A program made the position numbers and the translations under genes. A stretch of DNA of 60,063 nt from Bradyrhizobium sp. STM 3843. GTDB lineage: Bacteria > Pseudomonadota > Alphaproteobacteria > Rhizobiales > Xanthobacteraceae. The notes beneath the pieces were generated by a model. The model saw only the letters and a program-made list of their open reading frames with translations, did no database searches and was not told the DNA's origin. Location: assembly GCF_000239815.1 (NCBI RefSeq), contig NZ_CAFK01000037.1:1-60063 (forward strand). The letters run 5' to 3'. Positions 36,430-44,600 of this stretch are shown piece by piece; within the stretch, counting starts at the first letter, position 1, and the number at the start of each line of letters is the position of its first letter.

Positions 36430-37437
36430 ATGGTGGCGATCAAATTCGCATTGCTCGGGTGCGGGCGCATCGGCGTCTTGCACGCACGCAATCTCGCCGG
36501 TGCGGAAGGAGCCCGCCTGGAGACGGTATTCGATCCGAACACATCTGCTGCCGAGGCGGTCGCCAGTGCAAATGGCTGCAGGGTCGCAGCCAGTGCAGGA
36601 GATGCGATCGAGAAGGCCGACGCGGTTCTGATCGCGACGTCGACTCCCACGCATGCCGATCTGATCGAGCTCGCGGCAAAGGCCGGCAAGGCGATCTTGT
36701 GCGAGAAGCCGATTGATCTCAATCTGGATCGGGTACGCGCATGCCGCAAGGCCATTGAAGGCTGCAACGTACCAATTCAGATTGGCTTCAATCGCCGCTT
36801 CGATCCCGGGCACCGCGCCGCGCGCGAGGCCTGTGCCGCGGGCAAAATCGGGAAACTCGAGCAGGTCGTCATCACGTCGCGGGATCCCGGGATGCCACCC
36901 CGAAATTACGTTGCGGTATCGGGCGGCATCTTCCGCGACATGACGATCCATGATTTCGACGTGGCGCGTTTCATGTTGAACGACGAGCCGACCGAGGTCT
37001 TCGCCACCGGCAGTGCACTTGTCGACCCTGCCACAGGCTCTGATTTTGGCGACTTCGACTCAATCATGGTGATCATGCGCACTGCCGATGGGAAGCTGTG
37101 CCATATCAATAACTCGCGACGCGCAACGTTCGGCTATGATCAGCGGATCGAGCTGTTTGGCAGCGAGGGGATGGTCATCTCCGATAACAAGAAGAAGCAC
37201 GAGCTGAAGTTTTACGGCTCGACCACGACTGATGCGGCCGAGCCCTACCTCAACTTCTTCATCGAACGTTACGCCGAGGCCTATCAGGCCGAGATCGCCG
37301 CTTTCATTGCCGCCGTTCGCGACGGGCGGCCGATCCAGGCGACTTTCGACGACGGTTACCGTGCGCTCGTGCTCGCGGAGGCTGCGATCGAGTCCGCCAA
37401 GACCGGCAAGAAGGTCGAGGTTCGCGATATCGCATGA
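36430..37437 (+). CDS. iolG: Inositol 2-dehydrogenase
   Basis: The enzyme oxidises myo-inositol to 2-keto-myo-inositol with NAD. 335 residues, the usual IolG length. FALLGCGRIGVLHARNLAGA begins the protein; ILCEKPIDLNLDRV contains the catalytic Lys; GFNRRFDPGHRA, GGIFRDMTIHDFDVARFML and DQRIELFGSEGM are IolG signatures with the Asp/His pair. This is the clearest IolG of the four dehydrogenases. It leads a second transcription unit with an SDR. Confidence 0.92.
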   Translation: MVAIKFALLGCGRIGVLHARNLAGAEGARLETVFDPNTSAAEAVASANGCRVAASAGDAIEKADAVLIATSTPTHADLIELAAKAGKAILCEKPIDLNLDRVRACRKAIEGCNVPIQIGFNRRFDPGHRAAREACAAGKIGKLEQVVITSRDPGMPPRNYVAVSGGIFRDMTIHDFDVARFMLNDEPTEVFATGSALVDPATGSDFGDFDSIMVIMRTADGKLCHINNSRRATFGYDQRIELFGSEGMVISDNKKKHELKFYGSTTTDAAEPYLNFFIERYAEAYQAEIAAFIAAVRDGRPIQATFDDGYRALVLAEAAIESAKTGKKVEVRDIA

Positions 37438-37520
37438 TGCCAAATGGGGCGTGCTTCCAGGCATCGAGCAGCGATGCGGCAAGCTAAACAGCGCTCCTGC
37501 CGGGCGTTGGAGAACTCAAA

Positions 37521-38330
37521 ATGACTTCGATGCATGGAAAGATCGCGATCGTTACGGGCGGCACGCAGGGGCTCGGTGCCGCCATTGCTAAACTCTTCGC
37601 CGAGCGTGGCGCCAAGGGCATCGTCACGTGCGGTCGTGACGAGGCGAAGGGCCGCGCGAAAGCAGATGCGATCGCCGCAGCCACAGGCGCAGCGGTCGTC
37701 TTTGTGCGTGCTGACCTCGCGAAAACGGAGGATTGCGCCCGAGTCGTGGCCGAGGCGGACAGGGCGTTCGGGCACGTCGATGCCCTGGTGAACGCCGCGG
37801 GTGACACGAGCCGCGGCACGATCATCGACACGAGCCCCGAACTGTTCGACAGGATCTTCGCAATCAATACCCGTGCACCCTTCTTTTTGATGCAGGACAC
37901 GGTCAAGCTCATGCGCCGCGACAAGGTGCAGGGCACGATCGTCAACATCTCATCGATGTCGGCGATGGGGGGCCAATCCTTCATCGCAGCATATTGCGCA
38001 TCGAAAGGCGCGCTCGACACGCTGACGCGAAACACGGCTCATGCGCTGCTACGCAACCGCATCCGAGTGAATGGTCTCAATATCGGCTGGATGGCCTCGG
38101 AAGGCGAATACAACACCCAGCAGGTCTATCACGGCCGCACTGCGGACTGGCTCGAGGAAGCCGCCGCGCGGCAACCCTTCGGCCGATTGCTCGATCCGGT
38201 CGAGGTTGCGCGCGCCGTTGCGTTCTTGTCCTGCGATGAATCCGGAATGATGACGGGAGCCACGATCAACTTCGACCAAAGTATCTGGGGCGCCTACGAT
38301 ACGTCACCGCAACCGGAAACGCTGCTCTGA
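37521..38330 (+). CDS. SDR-family oxidoreductase
   Basis: A 269-residue classical short-chain dehydrogenase. Cofactor loop TGGTQGLGAA near residues 13-22, NAAG near residue 92, Ser in VNISSMSAMG and YCASKGALD for the Tyr-Lys pair. It follows iolG by 83 bases, presumably as part of the same unit. An SDR here may act on an inositol epimer or a pathway side product; the substrate is unknown. Confidence 0.88.
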   Translation: MTSMHGKIAIVTGGTQGLGAAIAKLFAERGAKGIVTCGRDEAKGRAKADAIAAATGAAVVFVRADLAKTEDCARVVAEADRAFGHVDALVNAAGDTSRGTIIDTSPELFDRIFAINTRAPFFLMQDTVKLMRRDKVQGTIVNISSMSAMGGQSFIAAYCASKGALDTLTRNTAHALLRNRIRVNGLNIGWMASEGEYNTQQVYHGRTADWLEEAAARQPFGRLLDPVEVARAVAFLSCDESGMMTGATINFDQSIWGAYDTSPQPETLL

Positions 38331-38393
38331 GCAATTGCGCTGCCAAGGCGATCCTAGATTGCATGAAGTAGATGTTGCGACATTGGCGTTTGT

Positions 38394-38407
38394 GCAATAT
38401 TGATTGC
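38394..38407. promoter_or_regulatory. Candidate operator GCAA-N6-TTGC before the first ABC transporter
   Basis: GCAATATTGATTGC has the same arms and spacer length as the sites at 30219 and 36385. TTGCGA (38375-38380) and TATTGA (38398-38403) with 17-base spacing could form the promoter, placing the palindrome over the -10. Confidence 0.55.
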
Positions 38408-38452
38408 ATAGATCGAGGAGGTGAAGCAGCCGGATAGAGCTGCCACCGCACG

Positions 38453-39205
38453 ATGGAGGGACGCGTGGCTTTGCTTGACGTGCGAAGTATCTCGAAGAGC
38501 TTTGGTGCCATTCGGGCACTGCACGACGTCAGTTTTTCGGTCGATGCAGGTGAGGTGGTCGGGCTGATGGGCGACAACGGCGCCGGCAAATCGACCATGG
38601 TGAAACTGATTGCCGGAAACTTTCCGCCGAGCGAGGGCGCCATCGTCGTCGATGGCAAGGCATGCCATTTCCACAGGCCGATCGAGGCGCGGGCGGAGGG
38701 CATCGAGGTCGTCTACCAGGAACTCGCGCTGGCCGATAATCTCACCGCCGCGGAAAACGTCTTCCTCGGGCGCGAAATAAAAAAAGGATTCTGGCCGCTC
38801 CGCATCCTCGACAAGCAGTCGATGATCAGGCGCGCCGGCGAGCTGTTCGACGAGCTCAAATCGGAAACCCGGCCCCGGGATCTCGTGAAGAAGATGTCAG
38901 GGGGGCAGCGGCAGGCTGTTGCAATTGCCCGGGCTCGGCTGTCCAATGCCAAGCTCGTCCTGATGGACGAGCCGACCGCGGCCATTTCGGTGCGACAGGT
39001 CGCTGAGGTGCTCGAACTCATCCGGCGGCTGAAATCGAGCGGCGTGTCGGTGATGCTGATCAGCCACCGCATGCCCGATGTGTTCACCGTCTGCGATCGT
39101 ATCGTCGTGCTCCGGCGTGGCTCGAAGGTGGCCGACAAGGAAACAGCCAAGACCTCGCCGGAGCAGATCACCGGGCTGATTACGGGAGCGATCCGTGAAG
39201 CTTAG
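38453..39205 (+). CDS. Sugar ABC transporter ATPase, single-domain CUT2 type
   Basis: A 250-residue ATPase that powers import from the cytoplasmic side. Walker A GDNGAGKST near residues 40-48, signature MSGGQRQAVAIARARL near 147, Walker B VLMDEPTAA and the switch His in LISHRMPDV. Only one ABC domain is present, as in the fructose importer protein FrcA, whereas the second transporter here has the fused double ATPase. ATG at 38453, or GTG at 38465 with GGAGGGA just upstream. Its end overlaps the permease start by 11 bases. Confidence 0.9.
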   Translation: MEGRVALLDVRSISKSFGAIRALHDVSFSVDAGEVVGLMGDNGAGKSTMVKLIAGNFPPSEGAIVVDGKACHFHRPIEARAEGIEVVYQELALADNLTAAENVFLGREIKKGFWPLRILDKQSMIRRAGELFDELKSETRPRDLVKKMSGGQRQAVAIARARLSNAKLVLMDEPTAAISVRQVAEVLELIRRLKSSGVSVMLISHRMPDVFTVCDRIVVLRRGSKVADKETAKTSPEQITGLITGAIREA

Positions 39206-40298
39206 TGCAATTCAAGCGACCGAAGAGACCCACGCGGCAATCAGCGATATCGTCAACATCCGCGAGCAGAGCGCCCTCCATCGCGTGATGACCAGTCAGG
39301 CATTCTGGGTGGCCGCCGCGCTGTTTGCTCTGGTGGTCTTCATGACCTGGCTGGAGCCGACCTTTGGCACAGCCGATAACGTAACGAACATAACGCGCAA
39401 CTTTGCTCCGCTTGCGATCATGAGCCTCGGCATGACCGTGGTCATCATCACCGGGGGAATCGATCTGTCCGTCGGTTCGGTGATGGGGCTCGTTGCCATT
39501 GTCACCGGGTTGCTGCTGACCTGGCACCATTCCTGGTATGTCGCCTTCGCAGCCGGGCTTTTGGCGGGCCTGGCATGTGGAGCCTTCAACGGCTTCTTCG
39601 TCGCCTATATTGGCATGCCATCGTTCGTCGTGACGCTTGGCATGCTCTCGATCGCGCGCTCGCTCGCCGTCGTGCTTTCTGGCAACCAGATGCTGTACCA
39701 ATTTGGCCCGGACGCGCCGATCGTCAGGGCAATCGGTCAGGCGAAATGGCCGTTGCATCCGCCGACCGGCTGGGCGCCGCGCTGGATGCCGGAGTTCTCC
39801 TCCCATTTTTGGGTGATGGTGATCCTCGCTCTCATTCTCGGTGCCATCTTCATCTTCACGGCCTGGGCGCGCCATCTCTATGCGATCGGCTCCAACGAGA
39901 ACGCTGCGCGCCTGACCGGCGTGTCGGTCGACTGGATCAAGTTCCAGGCGTACGTCTTTTCGGCTTTGACGGCTTCGATCGCCTCGCTGCTGCTCCTCGG
40001 CTACAGCGGCTCGGCTATCAACGCGATGGGGACCGGCTACGAGCTTCGAGTTATCGCGGGCACCGTCATCGGTGGCGCCAACCTGATGGGCGGCTACGGA
40101 ACCGCATTCGGTGCCGTGATCGGCTCAGCCTTCCTCGAGGTGATCCGCAACGCGCTTCTCATGGCTGGCATCGATTCAAATTGGCAGGGCGCCTTTGTCG
40201 GCATGTTCATCGTCATTGCCGTGCTGCTCGGCATGCAGACGAGCGGAACGTCGCTTGTTGCTACGATCCGCGAGTGGATTGTCTGGAAGCGGGTTTAG
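39195..40298 (+). CDS. Sugar ABC transporter permease, CUT2 type
   Basis: A 367-residue membrane protein with about ten helices. It contains the CUT2 permease signature GGIDLSVGSVMGLVAIVTG and the cytoplasmic loop IGSNENAARLTGVSVDWIKF, plus AGTVIGGANLMGGYGTAFGA near the C-terminus. GTG at 39195 follows GGGAGCGATCC and overlaps the ATPase gene. It pairs with the ATPase before it and the binding protein after it. Confidence 0.92.
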   Translation: MKLSAIQATEETHAAISDIVNIREQSALHRVMTSQAFWVAAALFALVVFMTWLEPTFGTADNVTNITRNFAPLAIMSLGMTVVIITGGIDLSVGSVMGLVAIVTGLLLTWHHSWYVAFAAGLLAGLACGAFNGFFVAYIGMPSFVVTLGMLSIARSLAVVLSGNQMLYQFGPDAPIVRAIGQAKWPLHPPTGWAPRWMPEFSSHFWVMVILALILGAIFIFTAWARHLYAIGSNENAARLTGVSVDWIKFQAYVFSALTASIASLLLLGYSGSAINAMGTGYELRVIAGTVIGGANLMGGYGTAFGAVIGSAFLEVIRNALLMAGIDSNWQGAFVGMFIVIAVLLGMQTSGTSLVATIREWIVWKRV

Positions 40299-40353
40299 GA
40301 GGCCGGCGACAACAGAGTCGGAAAGTTGGAGTCAACAAACAGGGAGGAGACAC

Positions 40354-41358
40354 GTGCATAAACATCTACTGATGGCTGCCGTCGCATTTTCCGCGCTGAT
40401 GGGAGGACAGGCCTGCGCGCAGCAGAAGTTCACTTTTGCGCTCGTTCCCAAGAACATGAACAACCCGTTCTTCGACCAGGCGCGCGACGGCTGCAAGAAG
40501 GCAGAAGCCGAGTCCAAGGGAGCCTTCCAATGCATGTATATTGGCCCCGGCGAGCATGGCGGCGGCGAGGAGCAGGTGCAGATCGTGCAAGACCTCGTCG
40601 CGAAGAAGGTGGACGGCATTGCGGTGTCACCATCCAACGCGGCTGCGATGGCCGTTGCGCTGCAGAATGCTAAGGCAGCGGGCATTCCCGTGCTGACATG
40701 GGACTCCGACCTGCTGCCCGAGAACAAGGACCTGCGCCTTGCCTATATTGGGACCCATAACTACGAGATCGGCGTCAATATCGCCAAGATCGTGCAGACC
40801 ATCAAGCCGAAAGGCGGCACAATCTGCATCCAGTCCGGCGGCGCCGCCGCAGCCAACCACAACGAGCGCATGAAGGGTATCCGTGACACGCTGGCCGGCA
40901 AGGAGTCTGCTCAATCGCCCGGGGAACGGCTGACTGGGCAGAACGGCTGGAAGGAGATCGACGGCTGCCCGCTCTACACCAACGACGATTTCCCGCTGTC
41001 GGTGCAGCAATTCCAGGACACCATGGCAAAGAACCCGAACCTGGACGCGTTCACCCCGACGGGCGGCTTCCCGCAATTCCTGCCGGACGCCAATCGCGCC
41101 GCGGTCGCGCCGTTTAAGGACAAGATCGCCAAGAAAGAACTCGCGTTGGTGGTTGCCGATACGCTGCCGGTTCAGATCGATCAGATGAAGGAAGGGCTTT
41201 CGCTCGGCCAGGTTGGACAGCGTCCGTTCGAGATGGGCTATAAGACTATGTTCGCGCTGAAGGACATCAAGGACGGCAAGGCTGCGCCCGCCGATCCAAC
41301 CTATACGGGCCTCGACGTTTGCACGACCAAGAACATCGACACCTGTGTCGCCAAGTAG
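40354..41358 (+). CDS. Sugar ABC transporter substrate-binding protein
   Basis: A 334-residue periplasmic binding protein. GTG at 40354 after GGGAGGAGACAC; signal peptide of about 22 residues ending QACAQ. The type 1 fold is seen in FALVPKNMNNPFFDQARDGC, VQDLVAKKVDGIAVSPSNA, AGIPVLTWDSDL and VADTLPVQIDQMKEGLSLG. Two cysteine pairs may form disulfides. Ligand is probably a monosaccharide or inositol-like polyol, from context. Confidence 0.92.
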   Translation: MHKHLLMAAVAFSALMGGQACAQQKFTFALVPKNMNNPFFDQARDGCKKAEAESKGAFQCMYIGPGEHGGGEEQVQIVQDLVAKKVDGIAVSPSNAAAMAVALQNAKAAGIPVLTWDSDLLPENKDLRLAYIGTHNYEIGVNIAKIVQTIKPKGGTICIQSGGAAAANHNERMKGIRDTLAGKESAQSPGERLTGQNGWKEIDGCPLYTNDDFPLSVQQFQDTMAKNPNLDAFTPTGGFPQFLPDANRAAVAPFKDKIAKKELALVVADTLPVQIDQMKEGLSLGQVGQRPFEMGYKTMFALKDIKDGKAAPADPTYTGLDVCTTKNIDTCVAK

Positions 41359-41385
41359 TCCGTACTTGATAGCACAGCGGCCTGG

Positions 41386-41660
41386 CTACCAAGATCCTAG
41401 GTTCTGCCGGGGAGGCAGCAAAAGCCTGACATTCGCGGAAATCGTCCATCGTCGAAACTCTTCGTCTCGTGAGCCATCACGAACACGACAGGGAGCTTCG
41501 CGATGGACGATTTCGAGAGCCCAAATCCGAGGAAATGGGAGTAGCTCAGAAAGCAGCAAGTCATGTCCCGCAACCGAAAAGTGCGAGATATCGAGCGCAT
41601 CCATGAAGGCTGTCGCATCCAATGCGAGGACGCCCGTATTGCCCGTTCTTAGCGCCTTAT
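41386..41660 (-). pseudogene. Remnant of an alpha/beta hydrolase gene
   Basis: The minus strand reads DATAFMDALDISHFSVAGHD, the segment before the nucleophile elbow in alpha/beta hydrolases. The downstream sequence then runs in broken frames with no intact nucleophile motif. Only a fragment remains. Confidence 0.4.
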
Positions 41661-41685
41661 CAGACGTAAGCCTTATCAGACGTAA
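41654..41685. repeat. Perfect tandem duplication of 16 bases
   Basis: GCCTTATCAGACGTAA occurs twice without a gap at 41654-41669 and 41670-41685. It lies at the edge of the hydrolase remnant. Confidence 0.85.
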
Positions 41686-42087
41686 AGAGCGTCTCGCCGA
41701 ATCCTCTCAAGGAAGGCACCATGCCCCCCCAGCCCGCGGCAGCAAGGTCGGGTGCGATGCCATTCCAGGTGGACAAATCATCAGGCCATCCGTGGAGCGA
41801 CGGAGCGGCCTACCGATCTCTGCTCGTTGTATGAAATCTCGAGATCTCCGGCCGTGATCGTTGCCATGACAGGTCTCAGTTTCGGGGCCGAGGGTAACAT
41901 CACCGCATTCGAACCGTTCCCATGATGCAGGCAATGCAGCATTTGGTCCAGCCATCGCATTGAAGCAGACCGTCACCACGCACGAGATTCGCGAGGGCAG
42001 GCTGATCCAGAAACCGCCCAAGGAAAGCGACGCTAGTCGCCCAAGCCACGGCGGTCGCGATATGTATTCGACCCCGCCGCACCACAT
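41686..42087. other. Gene-free stretch before the GntR gene
   Basis: Short open frames occur on both strands but none has a start site, family motif or codon pattern that I can support. Probably decayed sequence between the two transporter clusters. Confidence 0.4.
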
Positions 42088-42801
42088 TCATTCGTCAAAG
42101 AACAGTGGATGTTTCGCCACAAATGTCTGTAGCTCGCGCGCGACGCGGTCGAGATGGTTGGCCATCGCGAGCTTTGCCTGATCTGGGGCGCGCCCGGCGA
42201 TCGCGCGGTAGATTGCCTCGTGCTCGCGGTACGTTCCTTCAGGCCGTCCGGGCTCGGGGAGCAGGGTGCGGCGAACGCGCTCGAGATGGGTTCGGATCGG
42301 ATCGAGCACTTCGCCGACGCGCGCGAGACTGAGGCTCTCGGTCATCTGGTGATGAAATCTGGTGTCGAGTTCGTGGAACCCTTCGAGATCCCCGCTCGCG
42401 ATGGCTGCCTTCTGATAGGCGAGATTCTGACCAAGCGCCGCGATCGCATCATCCGACATGCTTGCGGCGCAGACGCCGACCACCTCCACCTCCAACGCGC
42501 GGCGCATCAGCATCCACTGCCGGACGTCCTCGAGGTGAATCTTCGCGACGTAGGAGCCACTCTGCGGCTCGACCAGGACAAGACCTTCGAAGGCGAGCCG
42601 ATTGATGGCTGTCGTGATCGACAGTTTCGACACTTCGAACGCCGCGCACCACTCGTTCTTGTCGATCGGCGTCTCGGGCGCGAGCGCCCCCGACACGATC
42701 GCCCGTTTCAGCGCGAGATAGGCCTGATCGACCTTCGATCCGCCCGCTCTGCGCCCTCGCACTGTTCCCGTGCCGCCGTTGACCCCGCCGACCGAATGCA
42801 T
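42088..42801 (-). CDS. GntR-family regulator, FCD type
   Basis: A 237-residue regulator. Winged helix at about residues 25-90 (YLALKRAIVSGALAP, FEVSKLSITTAINRLAFEGL). An FCD effector domain follows (about 100-225), with metal-binding His-type residues around FHELDTRFHHQM and EHEAIYRAIAGRA. Divergent from the second ABC transporter across 167 bases that include a palindrome, so it likely controls that transporter. FCD proteins usually sense small organic acids or sugar acids. Confidence 0.9.
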   Translation of the reverse strand: MHSVGGVNGGTGTVRGRRAGGSKVDQAYLALKRAIVSGALAPETPIDKNEWCAAFEVSKLSITTAINRLAFEGLVLVEPQSGSYVAKIHLEDVRQWMLMRRALEVEVVGVCAASMSDDAIAALGQNLAYQKAAIASGDLEGFHELDTRFHHQMTESLSLARVGEVLDPIRTHLERVRRTLLPEPGRPEGTYREHEAIYRAIAGRAPDQAKLAMANHLDRVARELQTFVAKHPLFFDE

Positions 42802-42867
42802 GCTGTGTTCCCCCGGAGCGATCTACACGTTCCGACGCCATGGTCGCCAGCCGCGCAGCCAAAAGAC

Positions 42868-42904
42868 TTGACGAGCGCCAACTGACATAACTAGCATATC
42901 AGTT
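42868..42904. promoter_or_regulatory. Promoter and palindrome in the GntR/ABC gap
   Basis: TTGACG (42868-42873) with TAGCAT (42892-42897) at 18-base spacing points to the ABC genes. The palindrome AACTGA-N13-TCAGTT spans 42880-42904, with further matching AT steps inside, and covers the -10. It is the likely GntR operator. Confidence 0.5.
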
Positions 42905-42968
42905 AAAGAAGCAATGAACACCTGCGCCTCGGATCGTCTTCCAGAGACGGCCGGGAGGAAATAATTCC

Positions 42969-44600
42969 ATGGAGGCACCCTTGGCCGCGCTCGGCGCCGA
43001 AGGAGGGAGCGTCTCGTCTCGCGTGGTCGAGCTTGGCGCTCGCGCCGGGGGGCCGTGCGGCCACGACGTGCTGTGCACAGAGCAAATCTCCAAATCCTTC
43101 GCGGGTGTCCAAGCCCTTCATCGCGTCGATTTCGATCTGCGCCACGGCGAAGTGCACGCGTTGATGGGCGAGAACGGAGCCGGAAAGAGCACCTTGATGA
43201 AGATCCTCGCCGGCGTGCACACGAGCTACGACGGCGACATCCGGATCGCGGGCCGCACGGTGTCGTTCAGCGACGTGCGTGATGCCGAAAACGCCGGCGT
43301 GGCCATTATCCACCAGGAGCTCAATCTCGTCCCCGAGCTGAGCGTGGCGGAGAATATCTTCCTTGGCCGCGAGCCGCTGATCGGTGGTGTGCTGATCGAC
43401 AGGCGCCGCTTGGTTCGTGCGGCGGAACGCCTGCTTGCGCGGCTTGGCGTGTCCATTGCGTCCGAAACCAGGATTGCCGGCTTGCGCGTCGGCGAGCAGC
43501 AGCTCGTCGAGATCGCCAAGGCGCTGTCGCTCAATGCCCGCATTCTGATCATGGACGAGCCGACCTCGGCCTTGTCCTCCTCGGAATGCGACACGCTGTT
43601 CAAGATCGTACGCCAGCTCGCAAGCGAGGGCGTAGCGATCATCTATACCTCGCACCGCATCGAGGAGGTCTTGGAGCTTGCGGACCGCGTCACCGTGCTG
43701 CGCGACGGCCGGCGAGTGATGACCGCGCCGATCGGCGAACTCTCGCGCAGGGCGATCATTTCGGCGATGGTCGGACGCGAGGTGATCGCGAACGAGCGTG
43801 GCATGACGGCGCAGGACGGCGCGGATGTCCTCTCGGTCCGGAACCTGACGCTGGATACGCTCGGTCCGCACGGGTGGCGACGGACGCTGCACGGCGTCAC
43901 TTTCGAGTTGAAAACTGGCGAAATCCTCGGCATTGGCGGGCTGCTCGGTTCCGGCCGGACGGAGATCCTGGAATCGATCTTCGGCGTGGCGAAGGGTTGG
44001 CGTGACGGCACCGTTGCGATCGATGGTTCGGTCGTCGAGATCAACTCACCGGCCGATGCCTATCAGCTTGGCGTTGCGCTGGTCAGCGAGGACCGCAAGG
44101 AGCGTGGCCTGCACCTGACGGCGTCGATTTGCGATAATGTCGCCCTGCCTTCGATCGGCGCGCTCTCGCGATTTGGCCTGCGTTCATTCGCCGGCGAACG
44201 CGCTCTCGCCATCGACATGATCAGGCGGCTCTCGATCCGCTGCACCGGTGTTGGCCAGGAAGCGGCCGCGCTCTCCGGCGGCAATCAGCAGAAGGTCGTG
44301 ATCGGCAAGTGGCTCGCGACCGATCCTCGCATCCTGCTGCTCGATGAGCCGACCCGCGGCATCGACATCGGTGCCAAGCAGGAGATCTATCGGCTGATCT
44401 TCGATCTCGCCGCGCAAGGGCTCGGCATCATCGTGGTGACCTCGGAAATGCCGGAGCTCCTGCTGTTGTCCGATCGGATACTCGTCATGTGCGAGGGACG
44501 GCAGACCGGGATCCTCGCGCGCGAGAACGCGACTCAGGAGACCGTGATGCGTCTTGCAGCGCCGGGCATGGCCGCGTGGTCGCAGGAAGCCGCATCATGA
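42969..44600 (+). CDS. Sugar ABC transporter ATPase, double-domain CUT2 type
   Basis: A 543-residue fused ATPase (RbsA/MglA type). First domain: Walker A GENGAGKSTLMKI near residue 72, Walker B ILIMDEPTSAL. Second domain: a degenerate Walker A GGLLGSGRTEIL near 320, signature LSGGNQQKVVIGKWL and ILLLDEPTRGIDIG. An N-terminal extension of about 35 residues precedes the first ABC domain; a shorter start is possible, but GGGAGGAAA upstream favours 42969. Start of the second transporter operon; its stop overlaps the permease start. Confidence 0.92.
   Translation: MEAPLAALGAEGGSVSSRVVELGARAGGPCGHDVLCTEQISKSFAGVQALHRVDFDLRHGEVHALMGENGAGKSTLMKILAGVHTSYDGDIRIAGRTVSFSDVRDAENAGVAIIHQELNLVPELSVAENIFLGREPLIGGVLIDRRRLVRAAERLLARLGVSIASETRIAGLRVGEQQLVEIAKALSLNARILIMDEPTSALSSSECDTLFKIVRQLASEGVAIIYTSHRIEEVLELADRVTVLRDGRRVMTAPIGELSRRAIISAMVGREVIANERGMTAQDGADVLSVRNLTLDTLGPHGWRRTLHGVTFELKTGEILGIGGLLGSGRTEILESIFGVAKGWRDGTVAIDGSVVEINSPADAYQLGVALVSEDRKERGLHLTASICDNVALPSIGALSRFGLRSFAGERALAIDMIRRLSIRCTGVGQEAAALSGGNQQKVVIGKWLATDPRILLLDEPTRGIDIGAKQEIYRLIFDLAAQGLGIIVVTSEMPELLLLSDRILVMCEGRQTGILARENATQETVMRLAAPGMAAWSQEAAS

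Noticed and set aside
42957..42968. GGAA-N4-TTCC palindrome just before the second ABC ATPase
   Set aside because: It resembles the remembered IolR site but has a 4-base spacer rather than 6, and it overlaps the ribosome-binding site GGAGG; likely chance.
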